From the NCBI GenBank assembly GCA_947650285.1, contig CANTFL010001445.1:1116001-1180000 (forward strand): DNA of 64,000 nucleotides, read 5' to 3'. The position numbers and the translations under genes were made by a program. This DNA comes from Hyaloperonospora brassicae. Its lineage: Eukaryota > Oomycota > Peronosporomycetes > Peronosporales > Peronosporaceae. Every line of letters begins with the position of its first letter. Position 1 is the stretch's first letter. Shown here in pieces: positions 48,984-60,699 of this stretch. Below the pieces are notes generated by a model, which made no database searches, was not told where the DNA came from, and saw nothing but the letters and a program-made list of their open reading frames with translations.

Positions 48984-49448
48984 TTGACGACCTATTATCG
49001 ACGACTGCACGAGACAAGACTTGGATCTGATCCGCCGTCGTCATGCACGCTTGCTTCATCTGCTCCGTCGGTAGTCAACGGATCAGCTAGTGATAGATGG
49101 CCATTATTATCTTCGACTACATCTGAAGGTAGATCTTCGAGCTTGGGCAATTCACTGCAAACTTCATCGAGACATATTTCTAGTGACCCTTCTCGTGACC
49201 CTGCTGTGTTTGGCATCGTCCCTGCCGGCTCCGTTCAAGACGTGTCTTTAATTGACCAAGGTTCTGAATTATCTCTATATATTCCGGATCTACGTCGCCT
49301 AGTCTCGGACATCGACGATCGCATGCGGCGTGGCGATGTCGAATTGGTCAGGGTAAGTGTAACCTTACTGGATTCTCCTCGGCCACTTCTCGACACCACA
49401 TTAGGACAATACCTCCTTCGAGATGGTTCGCTGGATGATTTATATTAG
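48984..49448 (+). pseudogene. Unrecognised Ser/Thr-rich ORF
   Basis: A 154-codon frame; the first half is Ser-rich and unordered, the second looks folded (SLYIPDLRRLVSDIDDRMRRGDV is typical helix composition; last residues GSLDDLY). No family recognised. It is followed in other frames by more protein-like pieces up to about 52.5 kb, so it may be the first part of a long decayed gene, possibly transposon-derived. Confidence 0.4.
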
Positions 49449-52400
49449 TTTATGATATCTGGCGACGGTTCTTTCGCCTATCACTCCGCGGATATCGCGG
49501 CCCTGTGCATCGCTAGTTCCCATAACCAGTGATATATTGCTTTCCTCTGTCGGCGGTTGCGAGCTGCAGTCTTGACATCGGTGGACTTGAAGCACCACTG
49601 GTCGACGACGATGAAGAGATTCCAGAACTTATAGTCTGCCACTGTCAAGACAAACGATTTGATCGACTTGTTGCACAAGTCGACGATTTGCTCTCCAATT
49701 CTTTGCGCGCCAGACAGCTATTCATCAGGACGATCGTCTTGATTCGGTCGAAAGTATGATTGATGAAGTGTCCGCTGGCATAGCGGCTGGGATCAAATGA
49801 TAAATCAGCTTACGCGCAATCTCGCCAATGCTATAAATTGTCATCCAACTGTCCAAAGCGGGGCTGCTGGTTACTCCCAGGCAGCTTCAAAACGCAAAGA
49901 TGGCTCGGTGCACCGAAGATTGGACATGCACCTCAAAAATTTACGACGCACCGTCAGTAAACAACTACAAGTCGTCCGGCAGCAAAAGGGTCTGCTGCGT
50001 CGTAAAAATATGCAGTGTTTTCTGGATCCGTAATTCGCGGCGGCTGCAGCGGTTCAACTGGACATTCTTCAATCAAATACTCGTAATATGAAGATTAGTT
50101 AGTGGTCGTGTTGCTTTTCGCTACTCAATTCCCAGACATCATTTAGTTTAACGGGGTATGATATTTCAATACATGGTTTTTCGGCTCGAGCCATCGTCTG
50201 CTTCTCCCGTCACGCCAGCGTTGGCTCGGGCGACTCTGATGGATCCGCCCCGTCCTGTCGCTACCCGACATCCTTGCGACGCCCGGATTTTTGGTCTGGC
50301 CGACAAAATCTATCCTTTTCATCTCCTTCAGTCACATTCTCGTGTTCGACTTCTTCGTCATCGACGAATGTGACTGTCGACGTAGAGTCTTTGTCGTCGA
50401 CTGATGTGTCTGTCGGTGATATATCTTTGTCGACCATATCTTCATTAAATTCTCTAATGAGACGATCGATTGGGTATGATTATGCGCTGGATCTCAGTGT
50501 AAGTACGAATCCGGATCTGTCTTCTTCGTCGGCCTAATAATCTGAGACTAGATCGGTTCAGGCGGACGCCAATGCATCATTGCCCCATTTGACAATTCTT
50601 AAGCCGACGTTTTGTTAAATCATGGACTTTGTTTTCCGTCTCTATCGAAGCCACATTTTATGTTGCATCAGCGCTTATGCCCAACGCGACAGTTTTTTGA
50701 GCTGCTACTTCTTCACGGACAACCGTGCGTTCTGCTGAGACGCTTAACTCCGCATCTAAGCTGTAAAACTCGCTTAAGAGCCTGTCTCGCCGACCAACTT
50801 GACTTCGCAGCGTCTGAAGCTAGCAGTGGCAAGCATTTTATCCGTGCGATCCCACGTTACTCCCGCACTCATTCAACCCGCGCCTTTATCGGTAGTTCCA
50901 CCGGCAGAGTCGCGTTAAGACATGGATGCAGTCCGTTCTTCAGCACCAATGGTTTACGGTCGTCATCAACGAACTTTAGGATACAAAGGCTTCCACACGA
51001 CCGAAGGGATCCTTGGTGGCTTTTACACCTGCTGCTCCAGCTCATGACCCTCCAGGATGAGAACTCGCCGGTCTTCTGCAATTGTGTTCGTACCACCACC
51101 CGTAGCCGTAGATGTGCCGCCAAACCACATCCAAGCTGCTATAAAACCGGGCTTGGCGGTCGTCCTCACGACTTTTCCGCGAGTGAAGCCGTATCTGACG
51201 TAGTGTCATCAACGTCGCCAACCGCAGTCGTTGTTGCTGCTGGTGAGTCTTTCGTCGTTCCCACTAGCTGTTTGTCTACTTATTAGTGAAAATAAGGGAA
51301 CGTGTCCTACTTTTGTCACCCGTCCATCTCCTGTTCCAGCCTCTTTAGCCGACGTCTCTGATGTGTGATTATGCGCGGCTATTGTTCGCCCATCGAAAAG
51401 AAGACAAACGTTTCCATCACATTGTCGACTCCGAATGTCGTTTAACGACTCTCAGCTGTTCAAAAGCTTCCAACGGCGGACGACAATTCAGCTACTCGAA
51501 GAAGAAGAAACGTTTTGAACGTTTCAGAGCTAGTCTCAGCATGACGTCAACAACTAAAGTGGCATCAACTCTAATTCCGACGTCGCCTATTTTGCTGGCA
51601 TCGTGTGATACCGGACCACGTCTTCGTCACCACCGGAAGCGCCTGCTGCTGGTAATTTTTCAAGGGAATCATCAGCGTACCGCCCTCTTTTTTACGTTAT
51701 CGTGAAGTTAAAGTGGTCGCTCGGGAATCGAGGTCGACTCCTGGTATACTAGCGAATTGGGATATACCTTTCTTTCATCATGGGTCAGATCGCTGCTGAT
51801 GGCGCACCACGTCGGCTCAAGTTTCTATCCGACAGGTGCATTTTGGATTAAATTCATTCGTCGCTGCCACCACTTTTCACTCGCAGGGATCATCGCGTTA
51901 ATTGACGTTTGCGATCCGTCGCATCCGTGTCTGAGCACTGCGCTATTATTTCTACCAAACTAGGATTCATGAGTGAGTCCAAGATCGGTGAAGCTCAAGA
52001 TCGGCCCCACCGTCCTCCCCATTCTTCCGAATTCGATTCTTCTCTGGACTTGGTACCTAAAACGTGGGTCAAGTTTCGCGGGCGGAGATAATCGTGATCC
52101 AACGCTTTATTTCCATACCGATACTCGCTCCAAACGTTTCGTGGCTTTGTGGCAGAGTACGCATTGGAAATTAGAATCGACTGTACTCATTTTCGTGCAT
52201 CTCGTTGAAATATTTCTCGCTCGGCTGAAGACTTGTTTCGATTCTTTGCAGCTCGGGTTATGTATATTACCGCTCGCAAACGTCGATGAGATCTGCTGCG
52301 GAAGATCGCGAAGAACTTGAGCATGGTTTGGCAAGATGCTGCGTGTGTGGAGACTTTTCGTTAACCCACACCCTTTCTTGACCCCGGACTTTTCTTTAAA

Positions 52401-52490
52401 CCGTCCGTGCCTGTGTACCGAATCATGAGCTCTACGTGGGTGCCCAAAGGTATCGACTGAATCAACGAAAGTGGAGCACTTCGCCAAGTT
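49449..52490 (+). pseudogene. Fragmented coding-like sequence, unassigned
   Basis: Several plus-strand pieces have protein-like composition but no recognised domain: a basic helix near 49,800-50,030 (HLKNLRRTVSKQLQVVRQQK), a Ser/Val-rich stretch ending near 50,537, and open frames at 50,612-51,286 and 51,361-51,705. Stops and frame changes separate them. The stretch contains long perfect hairpins (49,663-49,683; 50,330-50,375; 51,507-51,525), as do the Gy1 region and the 7.6 kb ORF. Confidence 0.35.
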
Positions 52491-53394
52491 GAATACTAAT
52501 GTGTGTGGTTGCTGACAGACTCATAGGATAACCCTTATACCACTTATTTCCGTCCTTTTAATTTGAGATTACCGATGTTTCCTCCAGTGGGCACGTTTAA
52601 ATGAGAAGAAGAGTCACTTATCGTCGAGGATGTCAACACAGACGTAATTTCTACTTTAATCGTCGATCTCTTTGCATTTAAGCCCAAACAATTGCGAAGG
52701 TAAACATATTTTTGTCGATTCCTCGTACTGTGTCTCTACGTTGTCTTCTCACGAATTCGGCTATTCCTTCGCTGCCATTAATAGCCTCTATTTCTCCTCT
52801 TGCTTAAATTTCATTAATTAATCTATCTTTGTCTCCATGAACCAATACATCTTAACAAGTAATTTTACTCCTCCTTCTGCCTTTAGTCTTCACAGAATGA
52901 GAGAATGCGTGGTACTGGGATTTCTACCATTCGCCTACAGCTTGCACGATTTGCAGAGAATTGCCCCTTTTCATACATCTTAAATAGTAAAACAATAATT
53001 CTCATATGACAAATTAATAAATGTCTCCCACGTGAATTCATTATATCCATCCCATTCGACTAAAAACTTTCGCTGAATTCTGTCAGTTGACGTCGCCCTT
53101 GACGTGTCGTCGTCGAGTTTGACCCTTGTTTCGGATTGGCCACTGAACTTGTCAAGCATCCATCTATCTTCCGGCAGTTATTCATCGTAAGAGTCTAGTC
53201 GACCATTTTTTAGTCAATGCATCAAATTCGTCGTTGGACACGCCTCTTTTCCTCTAACTTTTTTCAATCGCGACATGTGGACAATCGGCTAGAATCGATA
53301 TCCGCCTTTATCGGACAACTCCGGTTCATACGCGAGCTCTTTGATTTTTTCGACGTAGTAACACGGAGCGTCAAATGGATCCTGACTGTGACTG
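52491..53394. other. No supported gene
   Basis: AT-rich sequence up to the Gy4 LTR; only one short unsupported frame (53,217-53,420) that runs into the LTR. Confidence 0.55.
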
Positions 53395-54380
53395 TGTGGG
53401 GAAGCTCGAAGGAAGAATGACGGAAGTGTGGATCGCGCGATTCGCCTTAAATGCGAAAATTAATGTGATTGGTGGAGCGCGTACGGAAATGGGCCTGTTA
53501 GCACGGATGATGGTGTCACACGACTGAGTGACAGGAAATACTTGTGAAAATTATGCAGCGTGACCCACCTAACGATCAAGAAGGAGTATAGTCAAGGATC
53601 GACGATTGACCGATCGCGATCTGCGATCGCAGTTATGGATCATTAAGGTATTCTGCGATCCGGTACTCTGCGATCCGGTATGGAGAGATCCGGTATATGG
53701 GAGATCTACAACGGAGTATCTGCTATGGACAACATGAGGTAAGAGATGGATGACATAGACAGGTGGTGCACAACAGTTGACCTAGCGAACAGATAGGTAT
53801 AGTCATATAATTTAGATTTGGCTGATTGACATTAAACAGAATTGAATTTGCAACGAAAGACACGCGTTGACTTCTCCCGGGAAGGATCTTTGGCCTCTTG
53901 TTGAATAGAGAGTCAACCACGTCTCAGCAAACTTCACCCTTAGATTATTGGCCAGGCGGAAAGTCAAATATCACCTCCCATCAACCGCGATATGACGCAG
54001 TGAACCTTACGGTACGGATCCAAGATCGCGAGACTGCTCAAGTGGTCAGAAGGATCGCGTATCAAGCATCACCCCTGGAAAAGGCGACTCTGGGAGAGTG
54101 CCCAAGTTACAAGCGATCGAGTGAAGAATTTCCCACGCGATCCGCACCTACGTTTGACCGGGTGAAGCATTTCCACCCGATCAACACATATCCCCAAGAC
54201 GGTCAAGTTCAGCTTCAGCTCATGTCCACCAAGAAGAGCGCATCCCGCCCCACCGACGGGTACACAAGATGAGCAAGAACATACAGAACACGGATTCGGG
54301 GTACCCTCTCCGTTATTCGGTCTTCCAGGCTCCGGCGGAGAGTCGAGATCCCAAGAAATTGTGATCACTACTCCACTTCA
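53395..54380 (+). repeat. Gy4 5' LTR
   Basis: 986 bp, from TGTGGGGAAG to CCACTTCA. The central part matches the 3' LTR almost perfectly. The first ~45 bp and last ~65 bp match it only at about 85-90%, and the last 300 bp are almost identical to the inner end of the Gy2 LTR. The TG start and CA end fit an LTR. The exact 5' end is uncertain by a few bases, because no purine tract precedes the corresponding 3' LTR start. Confidence 0.88.
53647..53705 (+). repeat. GATCCGGTA tandem motif in Gy4 LTR
   Basis: Three GATCCGGTA motifs at 14-17 bp spacing, followed by a fourth imperfect GATC. An imperfect palindrome (CGATCGCGATCTGCGATCG) lies just before. Occupies the same LTR position as the GGTGGATCGCTC repeat of Gy2. 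Confidence 0.65.
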
Positions 54381-54381
54381 A

Positions 54382-54399
54382 TGGTTCGTGTGCTCAAAT
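54382..54399 (+). promoter_or_regulatory. Possible primer-binding site
   Basis: One base after the LTR end comes TGGTTCGTGTGCTCAAAT. A TGG start is what a tRNA 3' CCA would pair with. Gy2 has TGGTGCGTGTGCTCAAAT at the same place. I could not match the rest to a specific tRNA. Confidence 0.4.
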
Positions 54400-54621
54400 C
54401 TACTGGTGACTCGAATTTCACCGTGAGTGCTTGAGCGAAGAAGTCAAGATCAAGATTGATCCTGGGATAGAAGCGTTAGCGGCAGAGGGGTCGCCGCAGA
54501 CGCGTAAGAATAGAGGATCCCCGGAAACTAATAATTTTAGGAGCGGATTTGACGAAAGGAAATAAAAGAGGAAGATCGGTCGCACGATCTCGAAGAAAAC
54601 CCTTAACCCCCTGCTGAGGTC

Positions 54622-55470
54622 TTGTCGGGGGTTACCGCAGATTGCGCTGAAAAGCACGATCTGCAGGATGAAAGTCCTAGGGGAATCCCCAAACGAGTTT
54701 CATTCATATCAGACAAATTATCCGAAATGATGAAGAAAGAAGCTAGGAGTTCGGACGACGTTAATAATCTGGCCGCGGTGAAACAATATCGGAACGTTTA
54801 CAAGAAAAGACAAGCCGGCGACAATGTCAAGACAGAGAAGATGGATCAAGCCTCACAGTCAGTGGATTGCGAAATACGGTTAATATACTAGCGATTTGAC
54901 GAAATTGGCCAGGAATACTAATTGATGGAGCTAAAGAAGATGTTGCCAAGTGATATTTTATTAAAGACAAACAAGCCGAAGCTGACCGGAACGCTGCGCG
55001 CACCAATATCTGCACCTAAATCAACTCCCGACGTGTTGGAGGTGCTCCGGCGTCTAATCAATATGCTAACGGAGGCGGGGTTTACGGCGAGAACGTTCAA
55101 CGCACAAACGCACTAGAGTGCAGCCACGATCGAGTTATTGACGCAGGGCAGTCGATGTGTAAGACGTCGAGTCCGCCTATAGGCCTACGTGACCCCAGAG
55201 ACAACCCGACCCCGCCGATCGGCACCTCGGATCAACGGATCACGCCGCGGATCACGATGGATGCAGTTCTCACGCCGATCAACGATTCCCCCAAGGATGA
55301 ATTCACTATCATCCCGATATGATTCAGCAGAATCGGAAGAAGACTCGAACGATTCGGTCGAGATCCAACGGATGTCGCTAGGAAAAATGGCGCGGATCTG
55401 TTGCGGAAGACATTTGAACGGAATGAGGCAGAAGCGCAAGCGGGAAGGCCATCGGCAACGCAGTTTTTGA
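54622..55470 (+). pseudogene. Gy4 leader/gag N-terminal ORF
   Basis: One frame in three open parts (54,622-54,891; 54,922-55,116; 55,189-55,470) separated by stops, all shared with Gy2. The first part is Lys/Asp-rich, the second contains a short leucine-rich helix, the third is Arg-rich with an acidic patch. It lies where gag should begin. No domain can be named. Confidence 0.55.
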
Positions 55471-55513
55471 ACATGGTAGAGTCAGAACACGTAAATTACT
55501 ATTTTTAGCAGCT

Positions 55514-56140
55514 TTGAAGAAATACGAGCTAGAACAAGCTCACATGAACGCTGGACGATCGATTAATCGCCATCCCGAACCGGAGATCGACATGCCGGAT
55601 ATTGACATGGAGTCGGTTGGATCGAGTCCTAATGTATCGCATGACTATGGCCATGCGCGTCGGGAGCAAGTAGAGAAGGGATTACCGCAGGTGGAGACGG
55701 CAGGAGCAGCGGGGAGTGGCGGGGTCTCTAACCAAAGGATTCAAATGTCTGCCATGGCCGAACTGAAAGAATTCCTTGGCCGAGAGAATAATGAAGAACG
55801 GCCCAGGAACTGTATCAGTAAGGTGAATTCGGCGTTCCTATGCGATCAAGCGCCTGAGGAGAAATAGTTCCTAGTGTTCAGCCATCTTCTTACAGGAACG
55901 GCGCTTGATTGGTATAACCAGCTCAGTAGCTCAACGAGGACTTCGTGGAAAGCACTCCTAGAAGGCTTCATGGCCAAATACGGAGGAAAGAATCGTGTTT
56001 CAGTTGGGAGACTCTACCACCATGCGCGTAAGCGATCGAACGAGACTCCATTGGAGTACTTGTACCGTCTAAATGTGGCCGCGATCCGGAGAAGATCCCG
56101 ATACGAGATGGATCGCCCGCCACTCGCAAGGAACATGTGA
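55514..56140 (+). pseudogene. Gy4 gag core
   Basis: A 117-codon acidic and Gly-rich part ends at TAG (55,865-55,867). The same frame resumes with the retrotransposon gag core (FSHLLTGTALDWYNQLS, ALLEGFMAKYGG, ETPLEYLYRLN). Would form the particle shell. The downstream part (HYIGTLDD.. then MLTMLRLGDADD) is in another frame. Confidence 0.85.
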
Positions 56141-56647
56141 ATCATTACATTGGTACCCTGGACGATCGCGATCTGGCTAGAATGCTAACGATGTTACGCC
56201 TTGGAGATGCAGATGATCTGGAAGAAAAGCTGCAAGAATGTGAGAACATGGAAGTTCGAGAGGCTCACGCCTCTATGGCGTCGAGCAAATTTCGATAGCG
56301 TGTTGCTCCACAGGCGGCCCAAGTGCCAGCAAAACCAGCGCGAGCTGTGAGAGCGATCCACGTGGAAAGAGAGAGCAGTGGATGAGACATATACTCCTGT
56401 GGATCGGACTCCGACTCGGACCGACGCAACAGGTATATGGCCACGGCTATGGATCGCGCTCAGAAGTAGGATCGGCACAATGTGCACATGGCTACATCTT
56501 CCGATAGCGCTCAGAACCCGGGAAACCCATTCATTCGAAGTGAGCAAGTCGACCGCGGTCGGCACTACCATCGTGGAAATCCTCAAACAGTGTACGCACT
56601 GTGGGTAGAAGAGAAATGACGATCGCGGATGTTGGAAGAGACTTGCG

Positions 56648-56689
56648 TGTCAGAAGTGTGGACGTAAGGGTCATCCTGCGGACAAGTGC
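56648..56689 (+). pseudogene. Gy4 gag zinc knuckle
   Basis: Encodes CQKCGRKGHPADKC, a perfect CX2CX4HX4C RNA-binding knuckle, followed by CYYVCSVCKDV with two further cysteines. The surrounding 56,150-57,000 is the frame-shifted gag tail. Confidence 0.85.
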
Positions 56690-57024
56690 TACTACGTGTG
56701 TTCCGTATGCAAGGATGTCAACGAACAAGCCGAAACGATGCTATATTAGGACTCTCGCCATGTTGAAATCTGGTACGAGCCGAGCGTTCTAGGCTCTGGG
56801 TATATGCATTTGTGCAGAGGAAGTGGGTCGACGGAGGCGAGGACAAGTAGGATGATCGGCAAGATACATAAGATTTTTCAAACTGTCTGCGCTCCATTTC
56901 GAGTGTTGGACGACATGATGAATACGCTTGATTGCCCACCAATATGGAACTTGTATTATCGTCGGGCGAGTCAAGGGGATAATGGAAATACCATACACCA
57001 GGAAAATGGTTCAAGCAAGCTAAA

Positions 57025-57612
57025 GTGGTTGGGAAGATTAACAACGAAAAGGCCACAATGCTACTGGACTCAGGAGCTGAGATCTCGATCGTAGATACCG
57101 CCTTTGCTCGTAAGGTAGGATGTGTCATTGACGAGAATCAGAAGCAAGAGTGTGTGGGGATACGTGAGAACACGTACATGACCGAAGGACGTACCAAGAT
57201 CAAGATCACCCTAAACGGATCGCTGGTATACTACTTTGATGTGTGGGTGGGTGATCAAGTGGGCCAAGAGGTGATCCTGGGTTTGGACTTTATGGCACCC
57301 GCAGGTATACGTCTGGATTTGGTTGAAGGGACGCTGGTATTGCCAGATGAAGTGAGGATTCATCTAGCAGGACGCAGACCTCTGTACGGATCATCCACGA
57401 AGCCGATCATGATCCCAGAACAACACTTGGTACTGCCGGTCGGTAGATCGGCGGAGATAAGGATCAGCAACTTCCAGTCTAACGCCAAGCTCTGGGTGAG
57501 GCGCGATTATACATGGGTACCAACCGTAACCACTGGGATAAATCGGATCAAGTTCTTGAAGCTGACAAATCTCAGTGATAAGGTAGTTACTCTCGATCGC
57601 GGACCGACTTAA
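57025..57612 (+). pseudogene. Gy4 aspartic protease
   Basis: 195 open codons. The catalytic motif LLDSGAEISIVD and the second hydrophobic-Gly motif VILGLDF are intact. The frame is open upstream of the GTG at 57,025 (PGKWFKQAK), so it was part of a polyprotein rather than separately started. Ends at TAA 57,610-57,612. Confidence 0.9.
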
Positions 57613-58419
57613 GGCTGGATTATGGCTACCGACATGGTGCCTCGATACCCAGGCTACTTCTCGGTTGCATCGCGATAGTACAACGAGTGGCAGACACTAG
57701 TCTTTGATGCTACAACTGAAAGAGAGGAAGAAGTGCCGCCCGCATACGCTGGAGCACTTGTGGATCACCGGACTTACCCTACGCCAAAGAAGGTTATAAG
57801 TCGGCATACGGGGAATAATGTATCAAAGGACAGCCCGACCCGGTGAGAGGAAGTTGTTCCCTGTGTGAAACCACTACCACTTGTCGTTAACACGATCGAG
57901 GAGAAAGGCGGAATGGTTCGAGCACCCAGAGGCCAATGGAAGATGTTGCAACGAATAAAGACAGGGATTCCGATCGATTGCATGACGGATCTCATGAAGC
58001 GATCGACGATTGACAAGTGGATCACCGACCTACAAGTTTCATACCCGTGGTTCATACGATTCTCGATCGCACGACGCACAATGGAGCAGGGAATCAGTCG
58101 AAGAACGAGGCCGTACCCTCACCAGATGTAACGATCGACGAAGAGCCTGGTCCGGATAATGACCGGATTGAGGAAGAATTGGACGTCGCCACCTATCGTC
58201 ATGAAAGTAGAGAGTTGTACGCCGAGGATATGAATTAGTACATGGAGGTACTGCCCGACATTCTTACGCCCACTGCCGAAGTTGCGATCAACGATTTTCA
58301 AGTAGGCAATCCAGACATATCGCTGACTGATGACCAAGAACGATTACGACAACTGATATGGAAAAACAAGCACCTTCTTATTGGTAAAGGAAACGCACTC
58401 CTTCAGACGCACGAGGGGT
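57613..58419 (+). pseudogene. Gy4 protease-RT linker
   Basis: Decayed linker: an acidic stretch, then TAG at 58,236-58,238 (Gy2 is open here), then the RT lead-in WKNKHLLIGKGNALL. No catalytic domain. Confidence 0.7.
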
Positions 58420-59350
58420 GATTTGCGATATTGACGCGGGAGGACCGAGCCCGATCGCGCAAAGGGTACGGCCAGTTGCACCCAAGTTTTGCAAAAAAAA
58501 TAGCGGATTTGAGTAAAGGACTGCTCTCGTCCAAGATTATACGACCTTCCACATCACCTTGGGACTCGCCGATCGTAGTTGTCATGAAGAAGAATGGCGA
58601 GGACATTTGATTGTGCATCGACTATCGACGGGTAAACACGTTGACAAGGCGGATGGCTTACCAAATGCCGTTGATTAGCGAACTATTACAAGACATGGAC
58701 AAAGCAATGTGGTACTGCTCACTGGACATGGCAAGCGGATTTTATGTGGTAGAGATGACAGAACGAGCAAGAAGTATTTACAAATTAATTAAGCCATCAG
58801 GCTTGTTTGAATCGCTACGGATGCCATTTGCGTTAGAAAATGCTCCTCAGATTTACCAACGCCTGATCAACAATGCCTTGTATGGATATATGAAGATCGG
58901 GGTCGATTTAGATGCCTCCTCTATGGAGCCGCCCAAACGTATCAACATGTTCACAGAAGGAGAGCCAGACACCAGTCAAACACCATATGTGCTAGGTTAA
59001 AGATCGTACATCGATGACATACTGATTCCAGCTACATCGTGGGCTGATTTGTACAAAAGAGTAGATAGATTGCTACGTGCATGCGACAAGTGGAATCTGT
59101 CAATCAGCCGGATAAAACATTTTTGGGGACGGCGCAAGGTGGATTACCTCGGTCATCAAGTATCACTCGCTAAACTGGAAACCCACCCGAAGGATCTCGA
59201 ATTGCTGGTCAACATTTCTTTTCCGCGAACGCTGCGGTCGATGCCGTCGTTTTTAGGGAGTTTGAATTACTATAGCCGATTCATTGAAGACTTTGCGATA
59301 TATGCATCAGTGCTATACGAATACGTGAAGCCGACTTCCACGAGATCCGA
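58420..59350 (+). pseudogene. Gy4 reverse transcriptase
   Basis: Fingers near 58,540 (SPWDSPIVVVMKKNG), a TGA, then LCIDYRRVNTLTRRM, YCSLDMASGFYVVEM, MPFALENAPQIYQR. A TAA at 58,998-59,000 (CAA in Gy2) sits two codons before the catalytic YIDD at 59,007-59,018. The thumb follows (KVDYLGHQVSLAKL, SFLGSLNYYSRFIEDF). The active site residues are present but not in one frame. Confidence 0.93.
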
Positions 59351-59420
59351 CGTATGGATGAGGCGGAATCGTCAACACGGAATGGAAAGAGAGATGGCGA
59401 ATGGAAGTGTCGTGGTGATC

Positions 59421-59550
59421 ACGATCCAAACCGCAACGGTTCTACAGGGGGCGATCCAAAGTTTTATTATGCTGCAAGGGGCGATCCTGACCTTAACATT
59501 GTTACAGGGGCGATCCAAAGTATTCCGGTGTTGCTGGGGGCGATCCTACC
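59421..59550 (+). repeat. 30 bp minisatellite between RT and RNase H
   Basis: Units begin with CGATCC at about 59,422, 59,452, 59,482, 59,511 and 59,541, so spacing is 30, 30, 29, 30. Four of the five are preceded by a G run. In frame the first three encode related decapeptides (TIQTATVLQG, AIQSFIMLQG, AILTLTLLQG). The 29 bp unit shifts the frame. Present in Gy2 as well. Confidence 0.85.
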
Positions 59551-59580
59551 TGCACAGACAGAAGCAGATGGGATAAGGCG

Positions 59581-60130
59581 ATGATTTTGTTCACTATGTT
59601 GAAGGATAAGATCGCTAAGACTCCAATTTTTATAAACATTTTGATCCGGATCGCCCTCCAGTGATCGTTGTCTATGCTAGCAAATGGGCAGTATCTGAAG
59701 CTTTGCTACAAGAACCCAATAGAATATACTTGCCCGTAACGTTCACAAGTTAAAAGCTAAAACTTAACGTAATAAACTAAGTAATGGTGGAGAAATAAGT
59801 TTTAGCTCTGCTGCGCATCCTGGATATCGGCTACACTATATTGGTTCCACGAGAGATCAAGGTTTTCACACGTCATTCAACGTTGATCTGGCTGGTGCAA
59901 TCTTCAGGCTTGGATTGGAGGCTAGTGAGATGGGCGGCGTTGTTATCAAATTGGAGGCTGGAGATCAAGAAGTGTGAAAATGGAGAAGCGGAAATCCTGG
60001 GTACACTCGCCGCCAGCATAAACCCGCGTGAAGAGGCTGACGAGATGTTGATCGCGATCGCCGCTCGTAAACAGCCGATACATACTACAAGTATGCCACC
60101 ACCCACCGTGGAGAAGGGTAAAAGTATGCA
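59581..60130 (+). pseudogene. Gy4 RT-coupled RNase H
   Basis: FTMLKDKIAKTPIF and, in a second frame, PPVIVVYASKWAV (beta-strand with the conserved Asp-like position), then stops, then REIKVFTRHSTLIWLVQSSGL and LSNWRLEIKKCE. These mark the RT-coupled RNase H with its tether. Broken at least three times. Confidence 0.8.
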
Positions 60131-60575
60131 GGTAGTCAGTTTTGATGAATCGGCCCGGACCAAGCGAAAAGGCGGGCATATAGCGCAATAGTATGGAAGC
60201 TCCCAGAATGGAAGATCGTGAATGTCGCAGACAAATACGCAACAGACCTGACAGTAAACGAAGCCGAATATCGTAACCTGCTATTAGATTTCGATCTCCT
60301 GGACGATCAGGCGCGGGGGCGCATCATCATTTGAGGCGATTTTTACTTATTGGTATGGCAGATGCACGGAGTAATTGATTGCAAGGCGCCCGATTGCAGT
60401 TTCTACGTCATAAGGGAATGGAGAAACTCCGATCGTGGCCGATCCACGAATTTTTACACATAAGGAGGGATTGTACTCAATCCCGAACGACTAGCAAGCA
60501 ACACTTTGCAACAAGAGCAAGTATCGACCACTTTATCCGATCAAGATCGCCAGAATTAAAGTTCGTTTAACCGGT
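60131..60575 (+). pseudogene. Gy4 second (archaeal-type) RNase H
   Basis: After a Pro-rich linker come VVSFDESAR (first Asp), then after a shift AIVWKLPEWKIV, VNEAEYRNLLLDFDLL (Glu), and GD after a TGA. This is the D-E-D layout of an additional RNase H1-like domain of archaeal type, known from some oomycete and plant Ty3/gypsy elements. The usual FDGSAR reads FDESAR. Tail segments (WQMHGVIDCKAPDC) fit the same domain. Confidence 0.75.
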
Positions 60576-60699
60576 TTGGAATGGTTGTTGGCAACCAACA
60601 GTGTCGATCAGGTCGTGAGAATAACTACAGTCACAAGGTAAGCCGTAAAGCGACGACGATCACTTGAAGTACTACATGATGATTTTTTTCGGCAGGTCA

